Origin: an uncultured Mycoplasma sp.
GTDB taxonomy: Bacteria > Bacillota_I > Bacilli_A > Mycoplasmatales > Metamycoplasmataceae
Reading direction: 5' to 3'
NCBI GenBank assembly: GCA_947040465.1
Contig: CAMRBO010000006.1
Location: 1-20,605, forward strand
Length of the DNA stretch: 20,605 nt
The position numbers and the translations under genes were made by a program. The notes below the pieces were generated by a model. It did no database searches, had not been told where the DNA came from, and saw nothing but the letters and a program-made list of their open reading frames with translations. Shown piece after piece: positions 1-8,721 of the stretch (positions are counted from its first letter, which is position 1; each line of letters starts with the position of its first letter).

Positions 1-1
1 G

Positions 2-649
2 CCAGAAGAAGATATGCCTCACTTGGAAGACGGAACAACTGTGGATATTTTGTTAAATCCTCAAGGTGTTCCTTCACGTATGAATCTAGGTCAAATTCTT
101 GAACTTCATTTAGGTATGGCGGGAAAAGCTTTAAATGTTAAATTTGTATCTCCTGTATTTGATGGTGTTAAAAAAGAAGATATTTCAAAGGCACTAATTG
201 AAGCTAATGTTTCCCCAACAGGAAAACAAAAATTATTTAATCCAATTGATGGAGAAGTTATTGATAATGACATTTCTGTTGGAGTTATGTATATGCTTAA
301 ACTTTCTCACATGGTTGATGATAAGATGCATGCTCGTAGTATAGGTCCTTATTCACTTATAACTCAACAACCACTTGGAGGTAAATCTCAAAATGGTGGT
401 CAAAGATTTGGAGAGATGGAAACATGAGCTATTGAATCTTATGGAGCAACAATGATTTTGCAAGAATTATTAACTTATAAATCAGATAATATTCAAGGTA
501 GAAACAAATTATATAATGCCTTAGCTACAGGAACACCTTTACCAACACCAGGAACACCTGAATCATTTAATGTTCTCGCTTATGAATTAAGAGGATTAGG
601 AATTAAATTAGAAGTTTACGAAAACGAAATAGAAGAAGGAGATAAATAA
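2..649 (+). CDS. rpoB: DNA-directed RNA polymerase beta subunit, C-terminal part (5' end outside window)
   Basis: This is the last 215 residues of the RNA polymerase beta subunit, which with beta' forms the catalytic core for transcription. The reading frame is already open at base 2. Visible motifs include the near-invariant NPQGVPSRMNLGQ segment just after the left edge, then LSHMVDDKMHARSIGPYSL and QPLGGKSQNGGQRFGEME, which are typical of the beta C-terminal clamp and switch region. The TGA at 425-427 is Trp in a conserved GEMEvWA context, followed by IESYGA, so the frame continues to TAA at 647-649. rpoC begins one base after this stop and its ribosome-binding site lies inside the rpoB end, so the two are co-transcribed and probably translationally coupled. 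The identification is certain. Only the start is missing, because of the window edge. Confidence 0.98.
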
Positions 650-650
650 T

Positions 651-3600
651 ATGCCGCTAACAAGAAAATATGCTTCAATAGAACAAAACAAAATAAAAAA
701 CATTTCTCTTTCGCTTGCGACTCCAATGGATGTTTTAGAGTGAAGTAATGGCGAAGTTACTAAACCAGAAACAATCAATTATAAATCATATAAACCCGAA
801 TCAGGAGGATTGTTTGATGAATTAATTTTTGGTCCTACAACAGATTTTAAATGTGCTATTTGTGCTAAAAAATATAAGAAATCAAACGAAAATACTTTTT
901 GTGAAAATACAGATTTATGTAAAGAGTTAAAACCAGAAATTTTACCAAAAATTTCACGTAGAAATAGAATGGGTCATATCAAGTTAAACTCACCAGTTTT
1001 ACACTTTTGATTTTTCAAAGTTGATAACTCTATTCTTGCAAAGTTATTGGGTTTAAAAGTAGGTGTTTCTAATAAAGTTCACTCAAGAGGAGCAATAGAA
1101 GGAGTTATTTATTATAAATCTCATATTGTTTTAAAATCTGGTGGAATTAAAGCACTTCCGGAAAATCTTATTATTGAAATTAATGAAGCTGCATATATTT
1201 ATCGTCAAGCATTAGAAGAAATCAGGTTAAATTTTGATGATGATTCATTCGAATTTAAAGAAATATCAACTGCTATTGAAGAATTAGAGGATAGAGCTTC
1301 TTCAAAAATGGGAAAAGATTACGGGATTGATTTTTATGAACTTAATGAAATAATTGAAGAATTTTCTGATGCAAAAATAGATACAGGAGCTAAAGCTTTT
1401 GAGTATTTATTATCTAATTTTGATTTAGAAAATGCTAAAATAGAAGTTAAAAATGAAATTAATGAAATTAATTTTGTTGTTAACAAGGGTGAAAAAGCAC
1501 TTACAACAAAACTGCAAACAAGAGAAAAACTTTATAAAAGATTAAAGATTATTAATTCATTTATTAGTTCGGGTCAAGACCCAAAAAATATGTTGATTTA
1601 TAATCTTCCAATTATTCCTGCGGATTTGCGTCCTTTAATTCAATTAGATGGTGGACGTCACTCTACAAGTGATATTAATGAATTATATCGTCGTATTATT
1701 ATTAGAAATAATCGTTTGAAAAAATGACAAGAGACAGATGCTCCAATTTTAATTGTGCAAAATGAACTTAGGATGATTCAAGAAGCTGTAGATGCTTTGA
1801 TTGATAACCAAAGAAGAACACCTTCTCCAATTGTTTCTAAAGATAATAGACCTCTTAAATCTATTTCAGATGCATTAACTGGAAAAAAAGGTAGATTTAG
1901 ACAAAATTTACTTGGAAAACGTGTTGATTATTCAGGACGTTCAGTTATTGTTGTTGGACCCAATTTAAAAATGCACCAAGCAGGAATTCCGCGTGAAATG
2001 GCCGCTAAATTATTTGAACCATGAATTGTTAGGGAATTAATAGAAAAAGACATTAACACTACAATTAAAGGTGCTAAAAAACTTATTGAAGAATTAGATC
2101 CAAAAATTTGAGAACATGTTGCCAAAGTTATTAAGGATAGACCAATTTTATTAAATCGTGCTCCAACACTTCACCGTTTATCAATTCAAGCGTTTGAGCC
2201 AGTACTTATTCGTGGTAGAGCTATTAAACTTCATCCACTTGTGACAACAGCTTTTAATGCTGATTTTGATGGTGATCAAATGGCTGTTCACGTCCCTATT
2301 TCTGATAAAGCTGTTCAAGAAGCAAGAGAACTTATTTTTGCTAATAGAAATATTCTTGGTCCAAAAGATGGAGAACCAATTATTAATCCATCTCAAGATA
2401 TGATTCTTGGACTCTATTATTTAACTACTGAGAAAAAAGGTGCATTAGGAGAAGGTAAATTTTTCTCAGATTTTGATGCAATGAAGTTAGCTTATGATAA
2501 TAAATTCGTTTCATTACATGCAAGAGTTGCATTGCCATATTCTAAAATAAAATCAACAAATGATTTCAAAGTTGACAAAGGTTATGCTATATCAACTGTT
2601 GGTAAATTTATTTTCAACAAAGCGTTACCTAAACACTTTCCATTTATTTTTGATAATACAAGAGAATCATTGAATGGAAAAAACAATAAAAATTATTTAC
2701 CTTATGGTGAAAATATTAAAGAAAAAATTGAGTCATTGCCAATTAATAATCCTTTAAATAAAAAAGATATAGCAAAAATTATAAGAAGTGTGTTTGACAA
2801 GTATTTTGTAAACACATCAATTAGAGAAGTTGCAAAACTTATTAAAGTTGTTAATAAATCAAACTTACCATCTATGAAATTAGAATTTGCTAAATTAAAA
2901 GATTTAAATGGAAAAGAATTGGGTTCAGTTCATGGAACAATTTTTTCAGATATTCTAAATGAACAATTAACTATTTTGTATAAAAAAATAATGATTAAAA
3001 ATGATAATGTTGAAAGAGATTTAGAACCTGCTGAAAGAACAAAGTTATTAAATAATGTTTGATTCCATTACACAAATCAAATTGCAATGATTTTAGACAA
3101 AATTAAAGAATTAGGTTTCCACTATTCTACAAAATCAGGAGTTACAATATCTTTTAGTGATATTTTAACTGCTACTAATAGAAAAGAAAAAATACTTGAT
3201 GGAGAAAAATACACTGATCTTTTAAAAGAAAAATTCCAATTAGGTTTTGTAACAGATGATGAAAGATATCGTCTTTCAAATCAAAAATGAACTAAAATCA
3301 AAGAAGATATTCAAAATAACTTAGATGATGTATTTTCTAATGAAGAAACAAATTCAATTAATATGATGATTAAATCAGGTGCTCGTGGTAATGTTTCCAA
3401 CTTAGTTCAACTTGCAGGAATTCGTGGATTAATGGCCAACAATACTAAACAAACAAAAGTTGATGCAACTAATGAGCGTGAAGTTCGTTCAACTGTTGAA
3501 GTTCCAGTTAAATCTTCGTTCCTTGAAGGTTTAACAGCTTATGAATTTTATTCATCAACACATGGTGCTCGTAAAGGTCTAACAGATACAGCTCTTAATA

Positions 3601-4862
3601 CAGCTAAATCAGGTTACTTGACACGTCGTTTGGTTGATGTGGCTCAAAATATTGTTGTTAGAGAAGAAAATTGTGGTTCAGATTTTGGTTATTTATCAAA
3701 ATCAATTATTGATACAAAAACAAAAACAGTTATTGTTGAATTAGAAGAAAGAATTGAAGGTCGTTATACAAATGCTCCGATATTAGATTCTAATCAAAAA
3801 GTTATTGTTGCAGAATCAGTATTAATTACTCCTGAAATTGCAGATCAAATAATTAAAGCTAATATTGATGAAGTAGATTTACGTACAACATTGGGTTGTC
3901 ATACAATTAATGGAGTATGTAAAATGTGTTATGGTAAAGATTTAGCAACCAACAGAGTTGTTAATATCGGTGAAGCGGTAGGAATTATTGCTGCACAATC
4001 AATTGGTGAACCTGGAACTCAATTAACCATGCGTACATTCCATACTGGTGGAGTTGCTGGAGTTGAAGATATTACAGGTGGATTTACACGTCTAATAGAA
4101 CTTATAGATGCTTATGAAAAACCATGAGGTCGTCCTGCAGTTATTTCTAATAAAACGGGTGAAATTACATTAATCGAACAAACTAATGTTGGTGAAGTTA
4201 TTGAAATTACTTATGAAAGATCCGATGGAAAACTAACAACTAAAAAAATAGAGATTTCAGCAAACTCTAAAAAACGTGTTAAAGTTGGAGATACTGTTGT
4301 TCCTGGTCAAAAAATTACTGAAGGTCCTATTATTTTAAAAGATCTTTTAAAATTAACAAATGCAAGAAGTGTTCAAAATTATATTTTAAAGGAAATCCAA
4401 AGATTATATCGTATGCAAGGTATTTCAATTAGTGATAAATATATTGAAATTATCATTCGTCAAATGTTATCAAAAATTATTGTTACAGATCCTGGGGATT
4501 CAGATTTCTTTATTGGTGGTATTGAAGATATATTGACATACCAAAAAGTAAATGCTGATTTATTAGTTAAAGGTAAAAAACCGGCATTTGGAACAGTTGT
4601 TATCAAGGGTGCTAAACAAACCCCCTTATTATCAGATTCGTTCTTGGCTGCTGCTTCATATCAAGAAACTGCAAAAATCTTGGTTCATTCAGCTATTTCT
4701 AATCAAGTTGATAGACTTGAAGGGTTAAAAGAGAATATTATTCTGGGTCATAAAATACCAGCAGGAACAGGTTCTAAATTTGAAGAAAATTCTAAATTTG
4801 ATTTACCAGACCCAAGAAGTTTCTTTGAAAACTTCGAAGAAAATGGCGAACAAACAAAATAA
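651..4862 (+). CDS. rpoC: DNA-directed RNA polymerase beta' subunit
   Basis: This is the beta' subunit (1403 aa), which carries the active-site Mg2+ loop and the bridge helix. The N-terminal zinc site has Cys68, Cys71, Cys84 and Cys90, followed by the RRNRMGHIKLNSP segment. The LNRAPTLHRLSIQAF segment and the catalytic NADFDGDQM loop (Asp538, Asp540, Asp542) follow. The bridge/trigger region (YEFYSSTHGARKGLTDTAL) is near residues 964-982. The second zinc site is Cys1008, Cys1083, Cys1090 and Cys1093, and the SIGEPGTQLTMRTFHTGGVA segment follows. At least seven in-frame TGA codons (for example 1008-1010, 1725-1727, 2022-2024, 3060-3062, 3288-3290 and 4125-4127) fall where Trp or an aromatic residue is expected, so this is one intact gene. 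The ATG at 651 is supported by AGAAGGAG about 9 nt upstream. Length is in the range usual for mycoplasmas and Firmicutes. Confidence 0.98.
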
Positions 4863-4872
4863 ATAAAAAATT

Positions 4873-4897
4873 AAAATATCTTTTAATAGATATTTTT
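4873..4897 (+). terminator. Possible weak rho-independent terminator after rpoC
   Basis: Eight-base inverted repeat AAAATATC / GATATTTT (4873-4880 with 4889-4896) with an 8-nt loop, followed by a short T run. The stem is all A-T except one G-C pair, so it is weak, and read-through into gpsA is plausible. Confidence 0.45.
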
Positions 4898-4926
4898 TAA
4901 TATAAATTTAAAAATAGAAGGTTGAT

Positions 4927-5928
4927 ATGGATGATAAAAAAATAGTAATAATTGGGTCTGGAGCTTTAGGAACAGCATTTTCGAATGTTTTATTGGATTC
5001 AGGAAATAAAAATGTAGTTATTTATGGAATAGATGAAAAAGAATTGTCAGAATTAAAACAAGGTAAGAATACAAATTATTTCGAAGGAGATTTATTCATC
5101 CATCCAGTCAAAACTACAAACAACATAAAAGAAGCTCTGGATGGTGCTTCATATGTAGTTTTGGCGCTACCTTCAACTATTATCCCTAATGTGATTCAAC
5201 AAATTCAAGATAATATAGACTCTGAAATATTAATCATTAGTGGTTCGAAGGGTTTTTATCATGGAACAAATGATCCATTACATAAAGGAATGGAACAAAA
5301 AACAAAAAATGATCCTAATATTAGAGGTGTTGTTAGTATTCTTGGTCCTTCATATGCTGAAGAAATCGTTGCTAAGGGCTTAACAATAGTTGCATCTGTT
5401 TCTGACTCAATAAACTTATGTGAAGAAGTTCAAAGATTATTTTCTAATAATTATTTTAAAGTTTATACTCAAACTGATGTTATTGGCGCTGAAGCGGGTG
5501 GTATTTATAAAAATATTTTAGCTATCGCTTCTGGAATGCTGACCGAGTACGGATTTAAAATAAACACAACTGCAGCATTTATAACTAGGGGTGTTCACGA
5601 ACTTTCAATTTTCAACAAATATTTAGGTGGTAAACCAGAAACTATTATGGGACTTACTGGACTTGGTGATTTAATCTTAACTTCGATGTCTGATCTTTCT
5701 AGAAATTACACTTTTGGAAGAAATTTTGTTAAAGATAAAGAAAAAGCGCTTTCGTCATCAATTACTCTTGAAGGAATAAATGCAATTAAAATTGTTGAAA
5801 AAATAAGAGTTCAAGAAAAATTAGATTTGCCAATCGTTGAATGTCTATTTCAAATAATTTATAATAATTTAGATTTGAATGAATCCATTTATACTTTATG
5901 AGATAGAAAATCAAAATCAGAAAACTAA
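4927..5928 (+). CDS. gpsA: NAD(P)-dependent glycerol-3-phosphate dehydrogenase
   Basis: This 333-aa cytosolic enzyme reduces dihydroxyacetone phosphate to sn-glycerol-3-phosphate (or the reverse), linking glycolysis to phospholipid synthesis. The N-terminal Rossmann motif GSGALGTAF has the GxGxxG glycines at residues 10, 12 and 15. SGSKGF (about 105-110) and SILGPSYAEEI (about 137-147) are GpsA family signatures. The catalytic lysine is Lys195 in AEAGGIYKNILAIASG. The substrate-binding block TGLGDLILTSMSDLSRNYTFG (about 244-264) contains the Arg-Asn pair. The frame passes the TGA at 5899-5901 as Trp and ends at TAA 5926-5928, adding nine residues beyond a standard-code reading. The start ATG is preceded by AGAAGG at 4916-4921. 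The gene lies 64 nt after rpoC on the same strand. Confidence 0.96.
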
Positions 5929-5930
5929 AT

Positions 5931-5960
5931 AAAAATCTCAATATAAAATTGAGATTTTTT
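5931..5960. terminator. Bidirectional rho-independent terminator between gpsA and the SHOCT protein
   Basis: Perfect 12-bp inverted repeat AAAAATCTCAAT / ATTGAGATTTTT (5931-5942 with 5948-5959) with loop ATAAA. The hairpin has A runs on the left and T runs on the right, so it can end transcription from gpsA (+) and from the convergent gene (-). Confidence 0.9.
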
Positions 5961-5982
5961 ATTGTATATATTTTATATATAT

Positions 5983-6588
5983 TTATTTTGCCAATATTTT
6001 TGCTTTCATTGTATCGAATTCTTCTTGAGTAATTAACTTGCTATCAAGTAATTCCTTAAGATCTTTTAGTTCTGAAATTTTTGATGAAATATTTTCCTTC
6101 CTTACTTCATCTGTTTTTTCATTCGTTTTAATGTCAAGAGTTTTTTCAACATTAGCGCTGTTAGTTAAATTTTCATCATTAATTCCTGTTGTTTCGTTTT
6201 TATTATCTACAAATTGCATGTTTTTAAATGTATAAAATAATACTGTTGTAAAGATAAATGCAAAAAATATTGAAAGAATTAAGAAAATGAAAATATTTTG
6301 ATTTTCGTTTTGTTCTTCTTGAGATATTGTTCCTCATGCAGAAAATTGCTTAACTTTAATTATTACAAAAAGAATGAAATTAACAAAAGATCAAATACCT
6401 AATGGAATGGTAATAACCAACAAAATTATTACTCCTATATCAGCAATAGCAGGAACACTCCAAACGATTATTGAAGCAATCATCATTACTGCAACTAAAA
6501 TTATATTAATAATAATAAGTTTTATTTCTTTTGCATTCAAATCCTTAAGTTGCTTTCAACCAGGGCTTTTGTATTTTTCTATATTCAT
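5983..6588 (-). CDS. Three-span membrane protein with C-terminal SHOCT domain
   Basis: A 201-aa protein of unknown function. Hydrophobic segments lie at about residues 23-42, 50-78 and 99-120, followed by a polar, Glu/Lys/Asn-rich linker (about 125-170). The C-terminus (about 173-200, ending LLDSKLITQEEFDTMKAKIL) matches the SHOCT pattern: a short amphipathic helical pair with the G/S-x-I-T-x-E-E-F-x-x-x-K-x-x-(I/L)-L signature. SHOCT domains are usually appended to membrane or secreted bacterial proteins and are thought to mediate oligomerisation. The start ATG (6586-6588) follows AAGGAG at 6602-6597 with 8-nt spacing. Trp codons include two TGA near residues 11 and 85, so a standard-code search sees only the C-terminal tail. 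The gene ends convergently with gpsA. The SHOCT assignment is fairly confident; the function is unknown. Confidence 0.85.
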
Positions 6589-6611
6589 ATATTGAACTCC
6601 TTATTAAAATG

Positions 6612-6627
6612 TATATACATTATAACA
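6612..6627 (-). promoter_or_regulatory. Extended -10 promoter for the SHOCT membrane protein
   Basis: Minus-strand TGTTATAAT (6627-6619) is an exact extended -10 (TGnTATAAT). Transcription would start near 6612, giving a leader of about 24 nt that contains the AAGGAG site. I see no clear -35 box, which is usual for extended -10 promoters. Confidence 0.65.
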
Positions 6628-6704
6628 CTAATGAATGATTTAAGAGAATATATTTTAGAACTTTTTAACAAGCGATTAAAATTTCTATTAAATATTTGTT
6701 ATGT

Positions 6705-7187
6705 TTAGTATTGATTTTTAATTCTGCTAAAATTAATGTCATTTTTTTTCAAATAGGCCATTTTTATTTCCTTATCACTATATTTCAATAATTTTCCAAG
6801 ACCAAGAAATAAACCGAACGCATAGTTAAAATTTTCTAAATTGTATTCCTTATTAAATATAGAAATTGAATTATATATTTCTAAAAATTGTAATGTCATG
6901 TCGTCTGAAAAAATAATTGATTCAATATCATTCGTCATATTTAAATCCAATCCAAAAGATAAATAAAAATGCATTCCATCTGAATATTCTTCTATTATTT
7001 TTTCACTATTTATTTTGATATTCTTTTTCCAATATTTGAAGTGTTGGATTTCATTTGCTAATTCACTTATTTCTACTATTAAAGCAAGTATTTGTTTTTT
7101 TTGCAAAACCTCTATATCAATAGAATGGTTTCTTATTATCGGCTCATTTAATTCAATTTGCTTTACTAAAATGTCTTTAATATTCAT
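6705..7187 (-). CDS. dUTP diphosphatase, dimeric all-alpha (dUTPase_2) type
   Basis: A 160-aa predicted dUTPase of the all-alpha NTP pyrophosphatase superfamily, which hydrolyses dUTP (and often dUDP) to dUMP and so keeps uracil out of DNA. It is not the trimeric Dut fold. The metal-binding acidic motifs are visible: E39-I-S-E42 inside the helix VEISELANEIQHFKYWKKN, and E67-x-x-D70 in EEYSDGMHFYLSFGLDL. The C-terminal AYLKKNDINFSRIKNQY matches the family tail (K-N-x-x-N-x-x-R-x-x-x-Y) that closes over the nucleotide. Length is normal for the family. There is no Shine-Dalgarno site near the ATG. Instead TATAAT lies exactly 7 nt upstream, suggesting a leaderless message. The gene precedes the SHOCT protein, which has its own promoter. 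Confidence 0.85.
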   Translation of the reverse strand: MNIKDILVKQIELNEPIIRNHSIDIEVLQKKQILALIVEISELANEIQHFKYWKKNIKINSEKIIEEYSDGMHFYLSFGLDLNMTNDIESIIFSDDMTLQFLEIYNSISIFNKEYNLENFNYAFGLFLGLGKLLKYSDKEIKMAYLKKNDINFSRIKNQY

Positions 7188-7200
7188 AATTAAAATTATA
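7188..7200 (-). promoter_or_regulatory. -10 box of the dUTPase gene, placed for a leaderless mRNA
   Basis: Minus-strand TATAAT at 7200-7195 is followed by seven bases (TTTAATT) and then the ATG. With a normal 6-7 nt distance from -10 to the start site, transcription would begin at or next to the A of ATG. The nearest purine-rich stretch (AAGGA, about 20 nt before ATG) lies upstream of the -10 box and would not be in the message. No convincing -35 is seen. Confidence 0.6.
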
Positions 7201-7371
7201 TAAAATTTTCCTTAAATAATTCTAAATATTTATTTTTGTAATAATTTTAATAAATTCAATAATGATATATAAATCTATATTTTTTTGTAATTCTTTTCTT
7301 CTTATTTTGTTATCATTTTTTAATTTTAATAGTTAAATTATAGTATAATAAAAAAGAATTTATTTCAACTT
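7201..7371. other. Divergent spacer between the dUTPase gene and tRNA-Leu
   Basis: About 170 bases of very AT-rich sequence with no open frame I would support. On the plus strand TATAAT at 7344-7349 is a plausible -10 for the tRNA. I see no good -35 partner. Confidence 0.5.
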
Positions 7372-7458
7372 GCCCGAGTGATGAAATGGTAGACATAGGG
7401 GACTTAAAATCCCTGGTCCGTATTGGACGTGCTGGTTCAAGTCCAGTCTCGGGCACCA
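7372..7458 (+). tRNA. tRNA-Leu (anticodon UAA)
   Basis: The acceptor stem GCCCGAG (7372-7378) pairs with CTCGGGC, followed by discriminator A and an encoded CCA (7456-7458). The anticodon stem GGGGA/TCCCT closes the loop CTTAAAA, with anticodon TAA at 7405-7407, which reads UUA, one of the commonest codons in such a genome. The long variable arm GGTCC...GGAC marks a class II tRNA, and the T-arm CTGG-TTCAAGT-CCAG is complete. Length with CCA is 87 nt. Confidence 0.97.
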
Positions 7459-7475
7459 TATATAGATATATACCG

Positions 7476-7501
7476 ACTCTTCTTTAAGAAGAGTTTTTTT
7501 G
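7476..7501 (+). terminator. Rho-independent terminator of tRNA-Leu
   Basis: Seven-base stem ACTCTTC / GAAGAGT (7476-7482 with 7488-7494), loop TTTAA, followed by a run of T to 7501. It lies 18 nt after the CCA end and immediately before the stop of the convergent gene. Confidence 0.88.
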
Positions 7502-7503
7502 TT

Positions 7504-8073
7504 TTATATTGTTAATTTTGTATATTCGCTTAAAATATATGAGACAAAATTAGCAATACTTTTGTGATATTCTATTAATTTAGCAATTTCATTATTAGGA
7601 ATAATATCGGTTGATAATGAAGTAATTTTGTCTATTTTAACAGCGTTAAAAAACATGTCATCACAAATTTTCTTGTCTTCAGAATATTTGCTCATAATAT
7701 CCTTGTATTTTGTTTTCATTAAAAAGTCTATAGTTTCTTTATTGATGTGGACAATTCTTGAACCTAAAGAATTCGAAACGTATTGTTCGTAAGAAATTTC
7801 AGTTTGTGATCTAAGTAAAAACAAAGCCTTATTATTTTTGTGTTTAACATTTTTCATGTTAACAAAAAAAAACTTATCTGTTTCAGAAGTAACTCAAGTT
7901 ATTTGCATAAGTTCGGTCATTAATTTTGTTGATTTGTTAGAAAAATAATATGAAAGAGCTGAAAAAATTATTGAAATAACAGCAAGAAAAATACCGACAG
8001 TTCAAAGAACTATATCTTCCACTTTATAACCGTTTACTAGGTTAATATTTATTGGTGAATTACTCATATTCAT
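7504..8073 (-). CDS. Unrecognised single-span membrane protein
   Basis: A 189-aa protein I do not recognise. A short polar N-terminus (1-18) is followed by one hydrophobic segment at about 19-44 (beginning EDIVLWTVGIFLAVISIIF), then a soluble, Lys/Asp/Ile-rich domain of about 145 residues with predicted helical character and no catalytic motif I can see. There are no lipobox or signal-peptidase features, so it is likely membrane-anchored. Two TGA codons (near residues 24 and 60) read as Trp. The start is uncertain between ATG 8071-8073 and ATG 8065-8067. A -10-like TATAAT at 8091-8086 implies a very short leader, and there is no clear ribosome-binding site. The gene is divergent from ppa and convergent with tRNA-Leu. 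Confidence 0.75.
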
Positions 8074-8085
8074 ATTTATATAAAA

Positions 8086-8096
8086 ATTATACATAA
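8086..8096 (-). promoter_or_regulatory. -10 box of the 189-aa membrane protein
   Basis: Minus-strand TATAAT at 8091-8086, preceded directly by ATG (TG without the usual spacer base). The ATG at 8073 is 12 nt downstream of the box, so the leader would be only about 5 nt. Confidence 0.5.
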
Positions 8097-8114
8097 TATA
8101 CATCTAAATTATTG

Positions 8115-8128
8115 TAAAATAAGTAAAT
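8115..8128 (+). promoter_or_regulatory. -10-like box of ppa, also close to the start codon
   Basis: TAAAAT at 8115-8120 preceded by TTG, followed by eight bases and then the ATG at 8129. There is no purine-rich ribosome-binding site between box and start, so a leaderless or near-leaderless message is possible. The -35 region shows no consensus. Confidence 0.4.
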
Positions 8129-8686
8129 ATGGAAAAAAAAATAATAAAAGTAATAATAGAGATTCCTCTAAAATCAAATATCAAATATGAATATAATCGT
8201 GAAACTCAAAAAATAGCAGTAGATAGAATATTGAGAGATGGTTTTGTTTATCCTGCAAATTACGGATTTATTGAAACTGCTCTTGATTGAGATGGGGATG
8301 AATTAGATGTTTTAGTTTATTCTCCTGAAAAATTTGTTCCTGGAGTTCAATTAGAAGCGAGAATTGTTGGCGCTATGAGAATGATAGATGATGGAGAAAC
8401 TGACACTAAATTAATTGCTGTTCATAATGATGATTATAGGTTGGATCACATCAATACATTAGATGACATTGACCAAAATTGATTATTAGAAATAGAAACT
8501 TTTTTTAAAACTTACAAAAATTGAAAAAGAGAAGGAATTACGAGAATTCCTGGATTTGAAAATGTTGATTGAGCTTGAAATGAATATAAAGAGTGTTTTG
8601 AATTAATGATTAAATATGGACATTTACCAAAAAAAGAATTTGTTGAAATGATGATGAAAAAACATCCTGAAAAATATGAAATTTAA
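8129..8686 (+). CDS. ppa: Inorganic pyrophosphatase (family I)
   Basis: A 185-aa cytosolic enzyme that hydrolyses pyrophosphate to two phosphates, pulling nucleic-acid and aminoacyl-tRNA synthesis forward. The family I signature is present: D55-G-D-E-L-D60-V, with Asp55, Asp57 and Asp60 as metal ligands. It is preceded by GFVYPANYGFIETAL, the conserved substrate-binding stretch. Conserved elements further on include a hydrophobic VQLEARIVGAMRMIDDGETDTKLIAV block (the MxDxGExDxK pattern). Several TGA codons (in ALDWDGD, QNWLL, KNWKRE and VDWAW) break the frame under the standard code, so this gene is invisible unless UGA is read as Trp. Length is typical. It ends at TAA 8684-8686, just before a palindromic terminator shared with the fructose operon. 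Confidence 0.96.
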
Positions 8687-8687
8687 A

Positions 8688-8721
8688 GATTAAAAAATAG
8701 GGAATTCCCTATTTTTTAATC
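8688..8721. terminator. 34-bp perfect palindrome: bidirectional terminator between ppa and fruK
   Basis: The 17-base arm GATTAAAAAATAGGGAA is followed directly by its exact reverse complement. The A6/T6 tracts flank a GC core (TAGGGAATTCCCTA), so both strands present a hairpin followed by U residues. It begins two bases after the ppa stop. Its right half encodes the last residues (IKK) and stop of fruK, which overlaps it by 13 bases. Confidence 0.9.

Noticed and set aside
425..4127. rpoB and rpoC seeming to be broken into many fragments
   Set aside because: Every break is a TGA in one frame, at places where Trp is acceptable, and the frame never shifts. They are intact genes under table 4.
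6655..6690. Hairpin-like TTTTAA...TTAAAA after the dUTPase gene
   Set aside because: The stem is short and all A-T, and no T run follows on the minus strand, so terminator function is not supported.
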